Shown here piece by piece: positions 1 through 7,541 of a DNA stretch of 36,253 bases; the first letter of the stretch is position 1, and each line of letters starts with the position of its first letter. The notes under the pieces are model-generated. The model saw nothing but the letters and a program-made list of their open reading frames with translations. It did not search any database and was not told the DNA's origin. The stretch comes from a virus, in the IMG/VR virus record IMGVR_UViG_3300009165_000014, positions 1 to 36,253 of that record; one strand, 5' to 3'. A program made the position numbers and the translations under genes.

Positions 1-162
1 AAACCTGAAGCACTTCCTAAGGCAACTAAGTCTGCTGAACCTGCGGGCGCATTGGTTCGTACCAAGGCACCTAAACCAACTTTTAAACCAGAGGCACTTC
101 CTAAGGCAACTAAGTCTGCTGAACCAGCGGGCGCATTGGTTCGTACCAAGGCACCTAAACCA
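1..162 (+). repeat. 84-bp tandem repeat (two visible copies)
   Basis: Bases 1-78 and 85-162 are nearly identical, differing at a few third codon positions (for example cct/cca and gaa/gag). The period is 84 bases, or 28 codons, so the reading frame is kept. The first copy is at the window edge, so more copies may lie upstream. Confidence 0.85.
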
Positions 163-804
163 ACCTCAAAGACATCTACTTCTGGAGGTGGGAAACCATC
201 TAAAGGTAGTGGTTTGACACAAACTGTTCGTGCTACTTTATCACCTGCAGAAAAAACTGGAAATATGAAGTATCCAGGTTTGGAAAAATATGCAACAGGA
301 TCATCTTCTTCTGGTGGTCCGTCAAAATCTCCAATTTCTGCTTTATCTAGAAATCTAAAAACTGCAGGAATTGTTGGTGCAGCAGCTGCTGGAACCGCAG
401 CAGTTGATCAAGGATTGAAGGGTGAAAAGCGTAAACGTGATGCTGAATTGAGAAAGAACATAAAAACTAATGTTTATAATACTATGGATAAACCATCTAT
501 GGATAAACCAACAGGACAAATTCGCAGTCGTTTAAAAGTTGGTTCTCGTAAGATTGGTTCTACTTTTGATGATGCTTTCAGAGAGGCAAGAAGAAAAGAA
601 AAGGAAGCAAAGAGAATTGGGGATCCAGTTCAAACAACATTTACTTATGCTGGTAAAAAATATACTACGCAAATGGCAAAGGAGCAATTTGTTTGCAATT
701 ATCTCCTTGATGAAGGATTTGCATCAGATGAAAAATCTGCAGAAGGTATCATGAATGCTATGAGTGAACAGTGGATTCAAAACATTATTGAACAAGAGGT
801 TTGA
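1..804 (+). CDS. Ala/Lys/Pro-rich virion-type protein, 5'-truncated
   Basis: The reading frame is open from base 1, so the true start lies outside the window and the TTG at 52 need not be used. The visible part begins with two copies of a 28-residue Lys/Pro/Ala repeat, followed by Ser/Gly-rich linker, a short Ala/Gly hydrophobic stretch (GIVGAAAAGTAAV) and a charged region. It ends with a module that starts near AKEQFVCNYLLDEG and finishes MSEQWIQNIIEQEV. Related modules (DEG-a/h-...-IM..MSE.W...I.E) end the protein at 27396 and occur in the protein at 29853, so this is probably another member of that virion-type set. The function is unknown. A structural or internal head role is inferred from composition and the shared module only. 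Confidence 0.75.
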   Translation, partial: KPEALPKATKSAEPAGALVRTKAPKPTFKPEALPKATKSAEPAGALVRTKAPKPTSKTSTSGGGKPSKGSGLTQTVRATLSPAEKTGNMKYPGLEKYATGSSSSGGPSKSPISALSRNLKTAGIVGAAAAGTAAVDQGLKGEKRKRDAELRKNIKTNVYNTMDKPSMDKPTGQIRSRLKVGSRKIGSTFDDAFREARRKEKEAKRIGDPVQTTFTYAGKKYTTQMAKEQFVCNYLLDEGFASDEKSAEGIMNAMSEQWIQNIIEQEV

Positions 805-806
805 GT

Positions 807-827
807 CCACTTTCCAAACTGGCACAC
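807..827 (+). promoter_or_regulatory. Dyad element copy 1, between stop codon and terminator
   Basis: CCACTTTCCAAACTGGCACAC begins three bases after the stop codon and ends just before a terminator hairpin. It is an imperfect inverted repeat (CCA.TTT-CC-AAA.TGG). A second copy at 3201-3221 matches at 19 of 21 bases and occupies the same position relative to a stop codon and a terminator. It could be a protein-binding site or part of an RNA fold that assists termination. The function is inferred. Confidence 0.5.
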
Positions 828-828
828 T

Positions 829-854
829 AGAGGGTCTCAGCACCCTCTTTTTTT
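829..854 (+). terminator. Rho-independent terminator
   Basis: The stem AGAGGGT (829-835) pairs with ACCCTCT (842-848) around a 6-base loop, followed by a run of seven T (848-854). It closes the upstream gene. The next bases contain TATACT (856-861), a possible -10 box for the gene at 885, but no clear -35 box is visible. Confidence 0.85.
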
Positions 855-884
855 GTATACTAGTGGTGTCTCAAAACAAAACCC

Positions 885-3032
885 ATGACTGTCTCTCACG
901 AAATCAAATCCCAACTTGCCAAACTGCTTGCTACCGAAGACCTTGTGGTTGAGCACAAGAAGGTAGAGACTGCTCAGTTTAACGTTCACACCCGTGTGCT
1001 TACCCTGCCGATGTGGGAGAAGGCAAGCAACACCGTGTATGACCTGCTGGTGGGGCATGAGGTGGGACACGCCCTTTATACACCAGATGAGGATTGGACC
1101 GTAAACGTAAAGGTTCCTCCTCAGTTTGTGAATATTGTGGAAGACGCTCGCATTGAAAAACTGATGAAGCGTCGTTATCCTGGTCTTGCCAAAACCTTTT
1201 TCAATGGGTACAAGGAACTTGCCGATCAGGATTTCTTTCAACTTGCTGATGAGAAAATTGATGAGATGAATCTTGCCGATCGTACAAACCTTTGGTTTAA
1301 GATTGGTAATTTTACTAATATTTTTATTGACCGTGGTGAAGAGACTGAAATCATTAATATGATTGCAGAAACTGAGACCTTTGCCGATGTTTTGATTGCT
1401 TCTGAGGCATTGTACAAATATTGCAAGCAAAAGCAACACGAAGAAACTAATATCCAACTGGATAATCTCCAGTCCCAAGATTCTGGCGCTAATCAACAAC
1501 CTGCTTCTGACTTTTTTGACCAACAAGAAGGTGAGAATGGTCAATCCGAAACTGATGGTTCAGATGGTGCGCCTTCCAGTGAAACTTCTCAGCAACAGCA
1601 AACTAAGTCTCCCACTGGTGGAGAAAAGGATAATGAACCAGAAGTTAAGACAATGGACTCTTTAGAGGAGGCGCTGAAAGATCTTGTTAATAATGATGGT
1701 TATGAGAATGTATATATTGAATTGCCCCAATTGGACTTGAAAAAAATTATTGTTCCAAATGGTGAGATTCATACTCGTTGTCAGAATGAGTGGAACAATT
1801 GGATGAGTTGTAGGGATTATACTCAAGAATTTGTATTCGGCAATGTTGATTTGCAATTTAATCAGTTTAAGCGTTCTGCTCAAAAAGAAGTTAACTATCT
1901 GGTAAAAGAGTTTGAGTGTCGTAAGGCAGCAGATTCTTATTCCCGTGCTTCTACTGCTCGCACTGGTGTTTTGGATTGTACTAAACTCCATACTTACAAA
2001 TATAATGAAGATCTTTTTCGTAAGGTAACTACTCTTGCTGACGGTAAGAATCATGGTCTTGTCTTTGTTCTAGATTGGTCTGGTTCAATGGGAGATGTGA
2101 TGTTGGATACAGTCAAGCAACTTTTCAATTTGGTTTGGTTCTGCAAGAAAGTTTCCATTCCTTTTGAAGTTTATGCTTTTACTTGTGATTATCCTTTGGT
2201 GACTTATAATGAGAATGGTAAAGCAAATCTTCGTGAACTTGCTTATAAGAAAAAAGATGGTTTGGTTCAGGTTGGCGAATGGTTTTCTATGATGAATCTT
2301 CTTACTAGTAAGGTAAATGCTAAGACATTGGATGACCAAATGAAGAATGTTTTCCGTCTTGCTACTTCGTTTGGTCGGTGGTCTAATTGCTCATATCCTA
2401 CTCCTACTGGTTTGAGTTTGTCTGGAACTCCTTTGAATGAATCTCTTATTTCACTGCATCAAATTCTTCCTAAGTTCCAAAAAGAAAACAAACTTCAAAA
2501 AGTTCAATGTATTATTTTGACAGATGGTGAAGCATGTATGATTAAATATCATCGTGAAGTTCAGCGTCGGTGGGAAGATGAACCTTATATTGGGGTTGCT
2601 CACATTGGTCCTAATTCTTTTCTTCGTGATCGGAAGACAGGTAACACCTATTCTTGTGATGTAGAATTGAGTGAATTTACCGATATTCTTCTTCATAATC
2701 TTCGTGACCGATTTATCGATATTAATTTCATTGGTATTCGTGTCCTAGAAAGTCGTGATGCTGGACATTTTATTCGTCGTTATTGTGGATATTACGGTGA
2801 TGAATATGATAAAGTAATGAACTCTTGGAAAAAAGAAAAAGCATTTACGATTAAAAAATCTGGATATCATTCTTACTTTGGTCTCTCTGCTGCCGCATTG
2901 GCACAAGAAACCGAGTTTGATGTTCATGAATGTGCAACCAAATCGCAAATCAAATCTGCATTTGTTAAGAGTTTAAAGTCTAAAAAAATGAATAAAAAGA
3001 TTCTTGGTGAATTTGTGGAACTAATTGCTTGA
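885..3032 (+). CDS. CobT-like protein: HExxH motif plus C-terminal VWA domain
   Basis: 715 residues. Near the N-terminus are HEVGH (residues 58-62) and IVEDARIEKLMKRRYPG (about 84-100), which resembles the EDARVE segment of the cobaltochelatase CobT family. Residues about 200-255 are an acidic, Gln/Ser-rich linker. A von Willebrand A domain follows, with the metal-binding DWSGS motif at 397-401 and a later TDGEA. An AAA+ protein of the CobS type lies shortly downstream. CobS and CobT act with CobN to insert cobalt into a corrin ring, whereas MoxR/VWA pairs act as chaperones. The HExxH motif could make this a zinc peptidase. Family placement is firm, but the substrate is not known. It likely works with the gene at 3289. 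Confidence 0.8.
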   Translation: MTVSHEIKSQLAKLLATEDLVVEHKKVETAQFNVHTRVLTLPMWEKASNTVYDLLVGHEVGHALYTPDEDWTVNVKVPPQFVNIVEDARIEKLMKRRYPGLAKTFFNGYKELADQDFFQLADEKIDEMNLADRTNLWFKIGNFTNIFIDRGEETEIINMIAETETFADVLIASEALYKYCKQKQHEETNIQLDNLQSQDSGANQQPASDFFDQQEGENGQSETDGSDGAPSSETSQQQQTKSPTGGEKDNEPEVKTMDSLEEALKDLVNNDGYENVYIELPQLDLKKIIVPNGEIHTRCQNEWNNWMSCRDYTQEFVFGNVDLQFNQFKRSAQKEVNYLVKEFECRKAADSYSRASTARTGVLDCTKLHTYKYNEDLFRKVTTLADGKNHGLVFVLDWSGSMGDVMLDTVKQLFNLVWFCKKVSIPFEVYAFTCDYPLVTYNENGKANLRELAYKKKDGLVQVGEWFSMMNLLTSKVNAKTLDDQMKNVFRLATSFGRWSNCSYPTPTGLSLSGTPLNESLISLHQILPKFQKENKLQKVQCIILTDGEACMIKYHREVQRRWEDEPYIGVAHIGPNSFLRDRKTGNTYSCDVELSEFTDILLHNLRDRFIDINFIGIRVLESRDAGHFIRRYCGYYGDEYDKVMNSWKKEKAFTIKKSGYHSYFGLSAAALAQETEFDVHECATKSQIKSAFVKSLKSKKMNKKILGEFVELIA

Positions 3033-3038
3033 TAAATA
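3031..3038 (+). promoter_or_regulatory. Possible late promoter (GATAAATA)
   Basis: GATAAATA overlaps the TGA stop of the preceding gene and lies 26 bases upstream of the small gene at 3064. It differs by one base from the T4 late -10 box TATAAATA. The same variant precedes the late-type genes at 18313 and 31468. Confidence 0.4.
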
Positions 3039-3063
3039 ATTTTAAGGAATTCTAACTAAAAAG

Positions 3064-3195
3064 ATGAGCAGATTTTCGGACCTATTTCAAGAGACAGTAC
3101 CATCTCCAGAACCAGTATCAGAGTTAGTGAAGACTGAAGAAGTTGTTGCTGAAAAACCAGCACCAACTCCAAAGGTTTCTAAGAAAAGGAATTGA
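3064..3195 (+). CDS. 43-aa Pro/Glu/Lys-rich peptide
   Basis: Encodes MSRFSDLFQE followed by a Pro/Glu/Val-rich segment and a basic end (KVSKKRN). AAGGAA lies upstream of the ATG and a possible late promoter is at 3031. The start resembles the short N-terminal tags MSRIS and MKSFSQFLEE of the virion-type proteins at 29853 and 28448. A Leu-x-x-Glu pattern (LFQE) at residues 7-10 loosely recalls a T4 prohead-protease site. The function is unknown. Separate terminator and dyad elements directly downstream support it as a real transcribed gene. Confidence 0.6.
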   Translation: MSRFSDLFQETVPSPEPVSELVKTEEVVAEKPAPTPKVSKKRN

Positions 3196-3200
3196 CTGTA

Positions 3201-3221
3201 CCAGTTTCCAAACTGTCACAC
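3201..3221 (+). promoter_or_regulatory. Dyad element copy 2
   Basis: CCAGTTTCCAAACTGTCACAC starts five bases after a stop codon. It contains the perfect palindrome CAGTTT-CC-AAACTG and matches the element at 807-827 at 19 of 21 positions. A terminator follows immediately, as in the first copy. Confidence 0.5.
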
Positions 3222-3245
3222 GGGGCACTTGGATGCCCCTTTTTT
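3222..3245 (+). terminator. Rho-independent terminator
   Basis: The stem GGGGCA (3222-3227) pairs with TGCCCC (3234-3239), followed by six T (3240-3245). Its loop and the first base of the right arm contain the candidate -35 box of the next promoter. Confidence 0.85.
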
Positions 3246-3256
3246 GTCTGTATAAT
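3229..3256 (+). promoter_or_regulatory. Sigma70-type promoter overlapping a terminator
   Basis: TTGGAT (3229-3234), a 16-base spacer, then TATAAT (3251-3256), located 33 bases before the ATG of the CobS-like gene. The -35 box sits in the terminator loop and the spacer contains the T-tract. The -10 box is a perfect consensus; the -35 box is a partial match. Confidence 0.55.
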
Positions 3257-3288
3257 ATGAGAGTTCAAATGAAACACCCAATTACGTC

Positions 3289-4425
3289 ATGCCTCGCAAG
3301 TCTTCTGTGAACAACCAACAACTGATTGAAAGCATCAAAGAACTCTATGGTTCCGAAATTATCTCTGGAGATCTTCGTGGATTTTGTGCTTCTCGCGGTT
3401 TGAATTATCAAACCGTGACCCGTCACCTTGAACCGTTCAAGACTGATCGTGGACGTTGGAATCTGGAAGTTACTCAAGAACGTGTTGAAGAAATTGAGCG
3501 TTCTTATCAAGCACCTGCAGTTCTTCCCTCTGTCGAACAAAACCTCATTCCTGATAAAGATGATACCTTCGTCAAGTTTGGTAACTTTGGTGATATTAAA
3601 AAAATTATTCAGTCCCGTATCTTTTACCCTGCGTTTATCACGGGTCTGTCGGGTAACGGTAAAACGTTCTCGGTGGAGCAAGCGTGTGCTCAACTCGGTC
3701 GGGAACTGATCCGTGTCAACATCACAATCGAAACTGATGAGGATGATTTGATTGGTGGTTTTCGTCTTGTGAATGGAGAAACTGTCTGGCACAATGGTCC
3801 TGTAGTAGAAGCACTTGAGCGTGGTGCTGTATTGCTCTTGGACGAAATTGACCTTGCCTCCAACAAAATCCTCTGCCTGCAGTCTGTACTTGAAGGAAAG
3901 GGTGTCTTTCTTAAGAAGATTGGTAAGTATGTCAAACCTTCCTTGGGTTTTAACGTCATTGCAACTGCCAATACAAAAGGTAAGGGTTCTGATGACGGAC
4001 GTTTCATTGGCACCAACGTTCTTAACGAAGCATTCCTTGAGCGTTTCCCTGTAACCTTTGAACAGTCCTATCCCGCTCCCAGCACCGAGCAGAAGATCCT
4101 TGAAGGCATCGCTCTGGATCTTGGTGTGGAAGACCGCGACTTCTGTAAGCGCCTTGTAGACTGGGCAGACATCATTCGCAAGACCTTCTATGATGGTGGT
4201 ATTGAGGAAATCATCAGCACCCGTCGTTTGGTCCACATTGTCCGTGCTTACAGTATCTTCCAAGATAAGGCAAAGGCAATCCAAGTGTGTGTGAATCGTT
4301 TTGACGACGAAACCAAGCAAGCATTCCTTGAACTGTATGATAAGGTTGATGCTGATTTTGTGATGCCAAGCATGACTCAAGAGAATGGTTCTCCTATTCC
4401 TGTTGACCTGAACACCCAATCCTGA
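3289..4425 (+). CDS. cobS: CobS-like AAA+ ATPase
   Basis: 378 residues. Residues 1-60 form an N-terminal segment of unknown role. The AAA+ core has a Walker A motif GLSGNGKT (119-126), a Walker B motif VLLLDEID (181-188) and an ATANTKGKG sensor-type segment, as in CobS/MoxR ATPases. The cobS gene is a recognised cyanomyovirus gene, named after the small ATPase subunit of aerobic cobaltochelatase. No CobN is visible here, so any chelatase would depend on a host subunit. A role as MoxR-type chaperone for the VWA protein at 885 is the alternative. No Shine-Dalgarno is obvious before the ATG; the promoter at 3229 probably drives it. Confidence 0.85.
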   Translation: MPRKSSVNNQQLIESIKELYGSEIISGDLRGFCASRGLNYQTVTRHLEPFKTDRGRWNLEVTQERVEEIERSYQAPAVLPSVEQNLIPDKDDTFVKFGNFGDIKKIIQSRIFYPAFITGLSGNGKTFSVEQACAQLGRELIRVNITIETDEDDLIGGFRLVNGETVWHNGPVVEALERGAVLLLDEIDLASNKILCLQSVLEGKGVFLKKIGKYVKPSLGFNVIATANTKGKGSDDGRFIGTNVLNEAFLERFPVTFEQSYPAPSTEQKILEGIALDLGVEDRDFCKRLVDWADIIRKTFYDGGIEEIISTRRLVHIVRAYSIFQDKAKAIQVCVNRFDDETKQAFLELYDKVDADFVMPSMTQENGSPIPVDLNTQS

Positions 4426-4431
4426 TATAAT
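4403..4431 (+). promoter_or_regulatory. Sigma70 promoter nested in the end of cobS
   Basis: TTGACC (4403-4408), a 17-base spacer, then TATAAT (4426-4431). The TGA stop codon of cobS (4423-4425) supplies the TG of an extended -10 box. The predicted start is about 4438, inside the left arm of the next hairpin. The promoter at 18057 has the same -35, spacer, TGA and -10. Confidence 0.75.
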
Positions 4432-4432
4432 T

Positions 4433-4466
4433 GGGAAAGGTAAATAATAACCCTTTCCCCTTTTTT
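4433..4466 (+). terminator. Terminator hairpin bypassed by the overlapping promoter
   Basis: GGGAAAGG (4433-4440) pairs with CCTTTCCC (4452-4459), followed by a T run at 4461-4466 and then the ATG at 4470. Transcripts that begin at about 4438 from the overlapping promoter would lack most of the left arm. The hairpin should therefore stop cobS read-through but not the new transcript. Confidence 0.65.
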
Positions 4467-4469
4467 ATT

Positions 4470-4946
4470 ATGGACGAGCATCCTTATCCAGAAAATCGAT
4501 TTGAATATAGTATGTCCGTTAACAATAACGGAATGCTTAATCTTGAAAAAACTCCCATTGATGACGGTATGCGTCCTTGGGGGCACAGTGACCTTGAATT
4601 TTTGATTAACAACCCTAAAATGAAAGAATCTAAAAATCATCTTTGGAAATATAACGAAGATAAGATCCTCAAAGAAGTTGAGGATTATGTAACCAGTACC
4701 TATCATGGACATTATTGTGGTGATCACGATGGTTATGCTGACATTCAGACTATTGATCTTATGGCAGCCAAGAAACTTGCCGCAGGTTTCTGTCAAGCAA
4801 ACATCTTGAAATATGGTTCGCGCTATGGTGATAAAGATGGACGTAACAAGCGTGATCTGATGAAAGTCATTCATTACGCTATGCTTCTGCTTCATTTCGA
4901 TGGTCATTATTCCCGTAAGGATAATGGTCTTTCCGAATTTCGTTGA
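4470..4946 (+). CDS. DUF3310-like (SaV) phage protein
   Basis: 158 residues starting MDEHPYPENRF. The upstream in-frame TTG at 4431 is rejected because it lies before the expected transcript start. The C-terminal part, KYGSRYGDKDGRNKRDLMK plus a helix HYAMLLL, resembles the pattern of DUF3310 proteins found in many phages. A His/Asp-rich patch (HGHYCGDHDGYAD) lies in the middle. DUF3310 members have been loosely described as nucleotide-kinase-like, but no P-loop is visible here. The gene heads the clamp region and has its own promoter at 4403. Biochemical function is unknown. Confidence 0.65.
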   Translation: MDEHPYPENRFEYSMSVNNNGMLNLEKTPIDDGMRPWGHSDLEFLINNPKMKESKNHLWKYNEDKILKEVEDYVTSTYHGHYCGDHDGYADIQTIDLMAAKKLAAGFCQANILKYGSRYGDKDGRNKRDLMKVIHYAMLLLHFDGHYSRKDNGLSEFR

Positions 4947-4969
4947 TTGTGAAACTTCAAAACAAAATT

Positions 4970-5635
4970 ATGAAACTTTCTGATAACACTCTTGCTCTTC
5001 TGAAGAACTTTGCAGGTATTAATAACTCTATTCTTGTGAAGAGTGGTAGTCAACTCCGCACAATTTCTGTAGCAAAGAATATCCTTGCTGAAGCAGATAT
5101 TTCTGAAGAGTTTCCCCGCAACTTTGCTATCTATGATCTCAACCAATTTCTTAATGGTCTGAGTCTTCATCAGGATCCTGATCTTGACTTTACTGAAGAG
5201 TCGTACCTCAGTATCAAAGAGGGTAAGCGTCGAGTGAAGTATTTCTATGCTGACCCCAACGTGATTATCTCACCCCCAGACAAGGAGATTCAACTTCCCT
5301 CTCAGGATGTTTGCTTCCAACTAGATAGTACTTCTCTAGAGAAACTGGTTAAAGCAGCAGCAGTATATCAACTGCCCGATTTGTCTGCAGTTGGTGAGCA
5401 TGGTGTAATCAAACTGGTGGTTCGGGATAAAAAGAACGACACCTCTAATGAATATGCCATTGTGGTTGGTGAGACTGATGCTGAATTCACTTTCAACTTC
5501 AAAGTAGAGAATATCAAGATTATTCCTGGTGCCTATGATGTGGTTGTGTCAAAAAAACTTCTGTCACAGTTCACGAATACGAAGTACAATCTGAAGTATT
5601 ATATTGCATTGGAACCTGACTCCTCATTCGACTGA
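4970..5635 (+). CDS. 45: Sliding clamp, gp45
   Basis: 221 residues. The start MKLSDNTLALLKNFAGIN aligns with T4 gp45 (MKLSKDTTALLKNFATIN), which fixes the ATG at 4970 rather than an upstream in-frame start. IYDLNQFL and the end YYIALEPDSSFD match the T4 pattern YDLNGFL and YVVALEADSTHD. The trimeric clamp tethers DNA polymerase gp43 to DNA and, in T4, also activates late transcription. gp44 and gp62, the loader, are downstream, interrupted by inserted genes. Confidence 0.95.
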   Translation: MKLSDNTLALLKNFAGINNSILVKSGSQLRTISVAKNILAEADISEEFPRNFAIYDLNQFLNGLSLHQDPDLDFTEESYLSIKEGKRRVKYFYADPNVIISPPDKEIQLPSQDVCFQLDSTSLEKLVKAAAVYQLPDLSAVGEHGVIKLVVRDKKNDTSNEYAIVVGETDAEFTFNFKVENIKIIPGAYDVVVSKKLLSQFTNTKYNLKYYIALEPDSSFD

Positions 5636-6063
5636 TGCAATTTCTTCTTTATCTTTCTACCCAAACAATGGATATCTATAATTTGGTATCCAAAAAGGTT
5701 AGGGTAGTTGAAAATCCACCTATCTGTAGACAATACGATTTTTTTGGATTCTATGATTCAAAACAAAAAGTGTTGAGTATTTGTACTTCTAGGATAAAGA
5801 GTCATGGAAATATTGAAAATTATGTGAGTGAAACTTTACTTCACGAATCTGTCCATGTTGCACAATCCTGTAAAACAAATTTTAAATATTTGACACCTTT
5901 TGGAATTAATCAATCAAGCATGGATCTTAATTATCAAAGAGAAAATGATCTAAAAAAAGTGATTGCTTTTAATCCAAACCTGAGAGAAATTGATAGAGAA
6001 GCATTTTGGATGGAAGATAAACCAAATCAAGTGAAGTATGTTCTTAAAAAGTATTGTTTCTAA
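5635..6063 (+). CDS. Small HExxH putative metallopeptidase
   Basis: 142 residues if started at the ATG that overlaps the gp45 stop (ATGA); an internal ATG at residue 12 (MDIYNLV) is also possible. LLHESVHVAQ gives an HExxH motif at residues 70-74. EIDREAFWME downstream could supply a third Glu ligand, as in gluzincin-type proteins. The fold around the motif (ETLLHESVH) is typical of small zincins, but the substrate cannot be told. Similar HExxH proteins without obvious overall identity lie at 17681 and 34283. Confidence 0.65.
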   Translation: MQFLLYLSTQTMDIYNLVSKKVRVVENPPICRQYDFFGFYDSKQKVLSICTSRIKSHGNIENYVSETLLHESVHVAQSCKTNFKYLTPFGINQSSMDLNYQRENDLKKVIAFNPNLREIDREAFWMEDKPNQVKYVLKKYCF

Positions 6064-6578
6064 TGAACATCTTCGTAACTTCTCCTTGGCCTGCTGAAAG
6101 TGCCGTATGCCTCCCCGATAAACACATTGTCAAGATGCCTTTGGAGTGTTGTCAAATGCTCTCCATTGTTGCCTCTGAAAAGTGGGGTCATAACTACGGC
6201 ACTCTGCCTAAGACTGACGGCACACCCTACCGAACTGAAAGGGGTGCATTTCGTAATCATCCCTGTACTAAATGGGCAATGGATAGCATCCACAATGCCT
6301 ATTGGTTAATTAAGTGGGGAATGAACTTGTGTGATGAGTATCATTTGCGATATAGCAAGGTCCATTCGTGTTATAGTCCTCTTGTACATGCATATTATAT
6401 CTTCCCGAAAGGAAAGATTACTGATGTGACTCCATTTGCTCGTGCGATGCCCGAAGAATGGAAGTTTGACGACACTATTGATACATTTGAAGCATACAAG
6501 AAATATATCGCATCCAAACCTTGGGTTGCTGAAAACTATCTTCGTATGCCTGAACGCAAACCTTCGTGGATAAATTAA
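6063..6578 (+). CDS. Conserved phage protein of unknown function
   Basis: 171 residues starting MNIFVTSPWP at an ATG that overlaps the preceding stop (TAATG). The sequence has the pattern DKHIVKMPLECCQML, then NHPCTKWAMDS, then NAYWL and a YSKVHSC segment. I recognise this as a widespread phage family (DKHVVKM...HPC..WA...N..WL), but I cannot assign an activity. The conserved Asp, His and Cys residues suggest an enzyme or metal site. It lies between gp45 and gp44 and probably is co-transcribed with them. Confidence 0.6.
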   Translation: MNIFVTSPWPAESAVCLPDKHIVKMPLECCQMLSIVASEKWGHNYGTLPKTDGTPYRTERGAFRNHPCTKWAMDSIHNAYWLIKWGMNLCDEYHLRYSKVHSCYSPLVHAYYIFPKGKITDVTPFARAMPEEWKFDDTIDTFEAYKKYIASKPWVAENYLRMPERKPSWIN

Positions 6579-6581
6579 ATT

Positions 6582-7541
6582 ATGGAACTGACTGATAACA
6601 AACCATTTCTCTGGGTTGAAAAATGGGCACCAGAATCTGTTGAAGATTTGATTCTTACTAAAAGTGTAAAAGAGTTTTTTACTAATGTAGTAAATGAGGG
6701 ACAACTGAATCAAAATCTTATTCTTCAAGGTTCTCAAGGATGTGGAAAAACTCAAACAATCAAAACTCTCTGTAAGATTACCAAACAAGATGTTTTGTTT
6801 TTGAATGGTTCATCTGAGGGTAGGTATTTGGATACTATTCGCAATCAAGTCATTAACTTTGGAACAACTGTTTCTATGTTTAATGATAAGAAAAAGGTGG
6901 TATTTTTTGACGAGTTTGATGGAACAACTAATGATGTGATGCTCTGTCTTCGTGGTGTAATTGAGCAACTTCACAATAATGTTTGTTTTATTTTTACTTG
7001 TAATAATCTAAACAAGATTATTGAACCAATTCAATCAAGGTGTGTTGTTCTTAAATATACACCTATTCCAAAGAACGAAAAATCCCAGTTGATGGTTTCT
7101 ATTTTTAATAGAATGTCCCATATACTTGATGAGGAAAAAGTTGAATATGATAAAAAAGTTGTAGCAGAACTAATTAAAAATTATTTCCCAGATACAAGAC
7201 AACTTCTTAATAGTCTTCAAAGGTATTCTACTGGTGGTAAAATTGATTCTGGCATTCTTGCATCTTTCTCCGACATCTCTGTAAATGAACTCATTAAGAA
7301 TCTCAAAGACAAAAACTTTTCAGAAGTCCGCAAATGGGTGGTCTCCAACTTGGACAACGATGCTTCTAGTCTTCTTCGCAGGGTTTATGACGCCTGTTAT
7401 GATTGCCTACTTCCCCAATCTATCCCTGCTGCCGTTCTTGTTATTGCTAAGTATCAATACCAATGTGCGTTCGTGGCTGATCAGGAAATTAACCTCCTAG
7501 CAGCATTAACTGAAATCATGGTGGAATGTGAATTCAAATGA
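6582..7541 (+). CDS. 44: Clamp loader ATPase subunit, gp44
   Basis: 319 residues, the same length as T4 gp44. Walker A is GSQGCGKT (50-57), Walker B is VVFFDEFD (106-113), and the arginine-finger motif SRC is at 152-154. It starts PFLWVEKWAPESVEDLIL, the usual opening of clamp-loader AAA+ proteins. Four gp44 with one gp62 load the gp45 clamp at primer ends using ATP. The following gene overlaps by ATGA at 7538. In T4, gp62 follows directly; here four other genes intervene. Confidence 0.95.
   Translation: MELTDNKPFLWVEKWAPESVEDLILTKSVKEFFTNVVNEGQLNQNLILQGSQGCGKTQTIKTLCKITKQDVLFLNGSSEGRYLDTIRNQVINFGTTVSMFNDKKKVVFFDEFDGTTNDVMLCLRGVIEQLHNNVCFIFTCNNLNKIIEPIQSRCVVLKYTPIPKNEKSQLMVSIFNRMSHILDEEKVEYDKKVVAELIKNYFPDTRQLLNSLQRYSTGGKIDSGILASFSDISVNELIKNLKDKNFSEVRKWVVSNLDNDASSLLRRVYDACYDCLLPQSIPAAVLVIAKYQYQCAFVADQEINLLAALTEIMVECEFK

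Noticed and set aside
837-1544. 235-codon minus-strand frame opposite the start of the CobT-like gene
   Set aside because: The + strand has the HExxH and EDARIE motifs in frame. The minus frame is low-complexity hydrophobic sequence without a promoter or ribosome-binding site.
3265-4419. Long minus-strand reading frame (384 codons) opposite cobS
   Set aside because: It mirrors the + strand CobS-like gene, whose Walker motifs are intact. The minus product shows no domain and is explained by codon bias.
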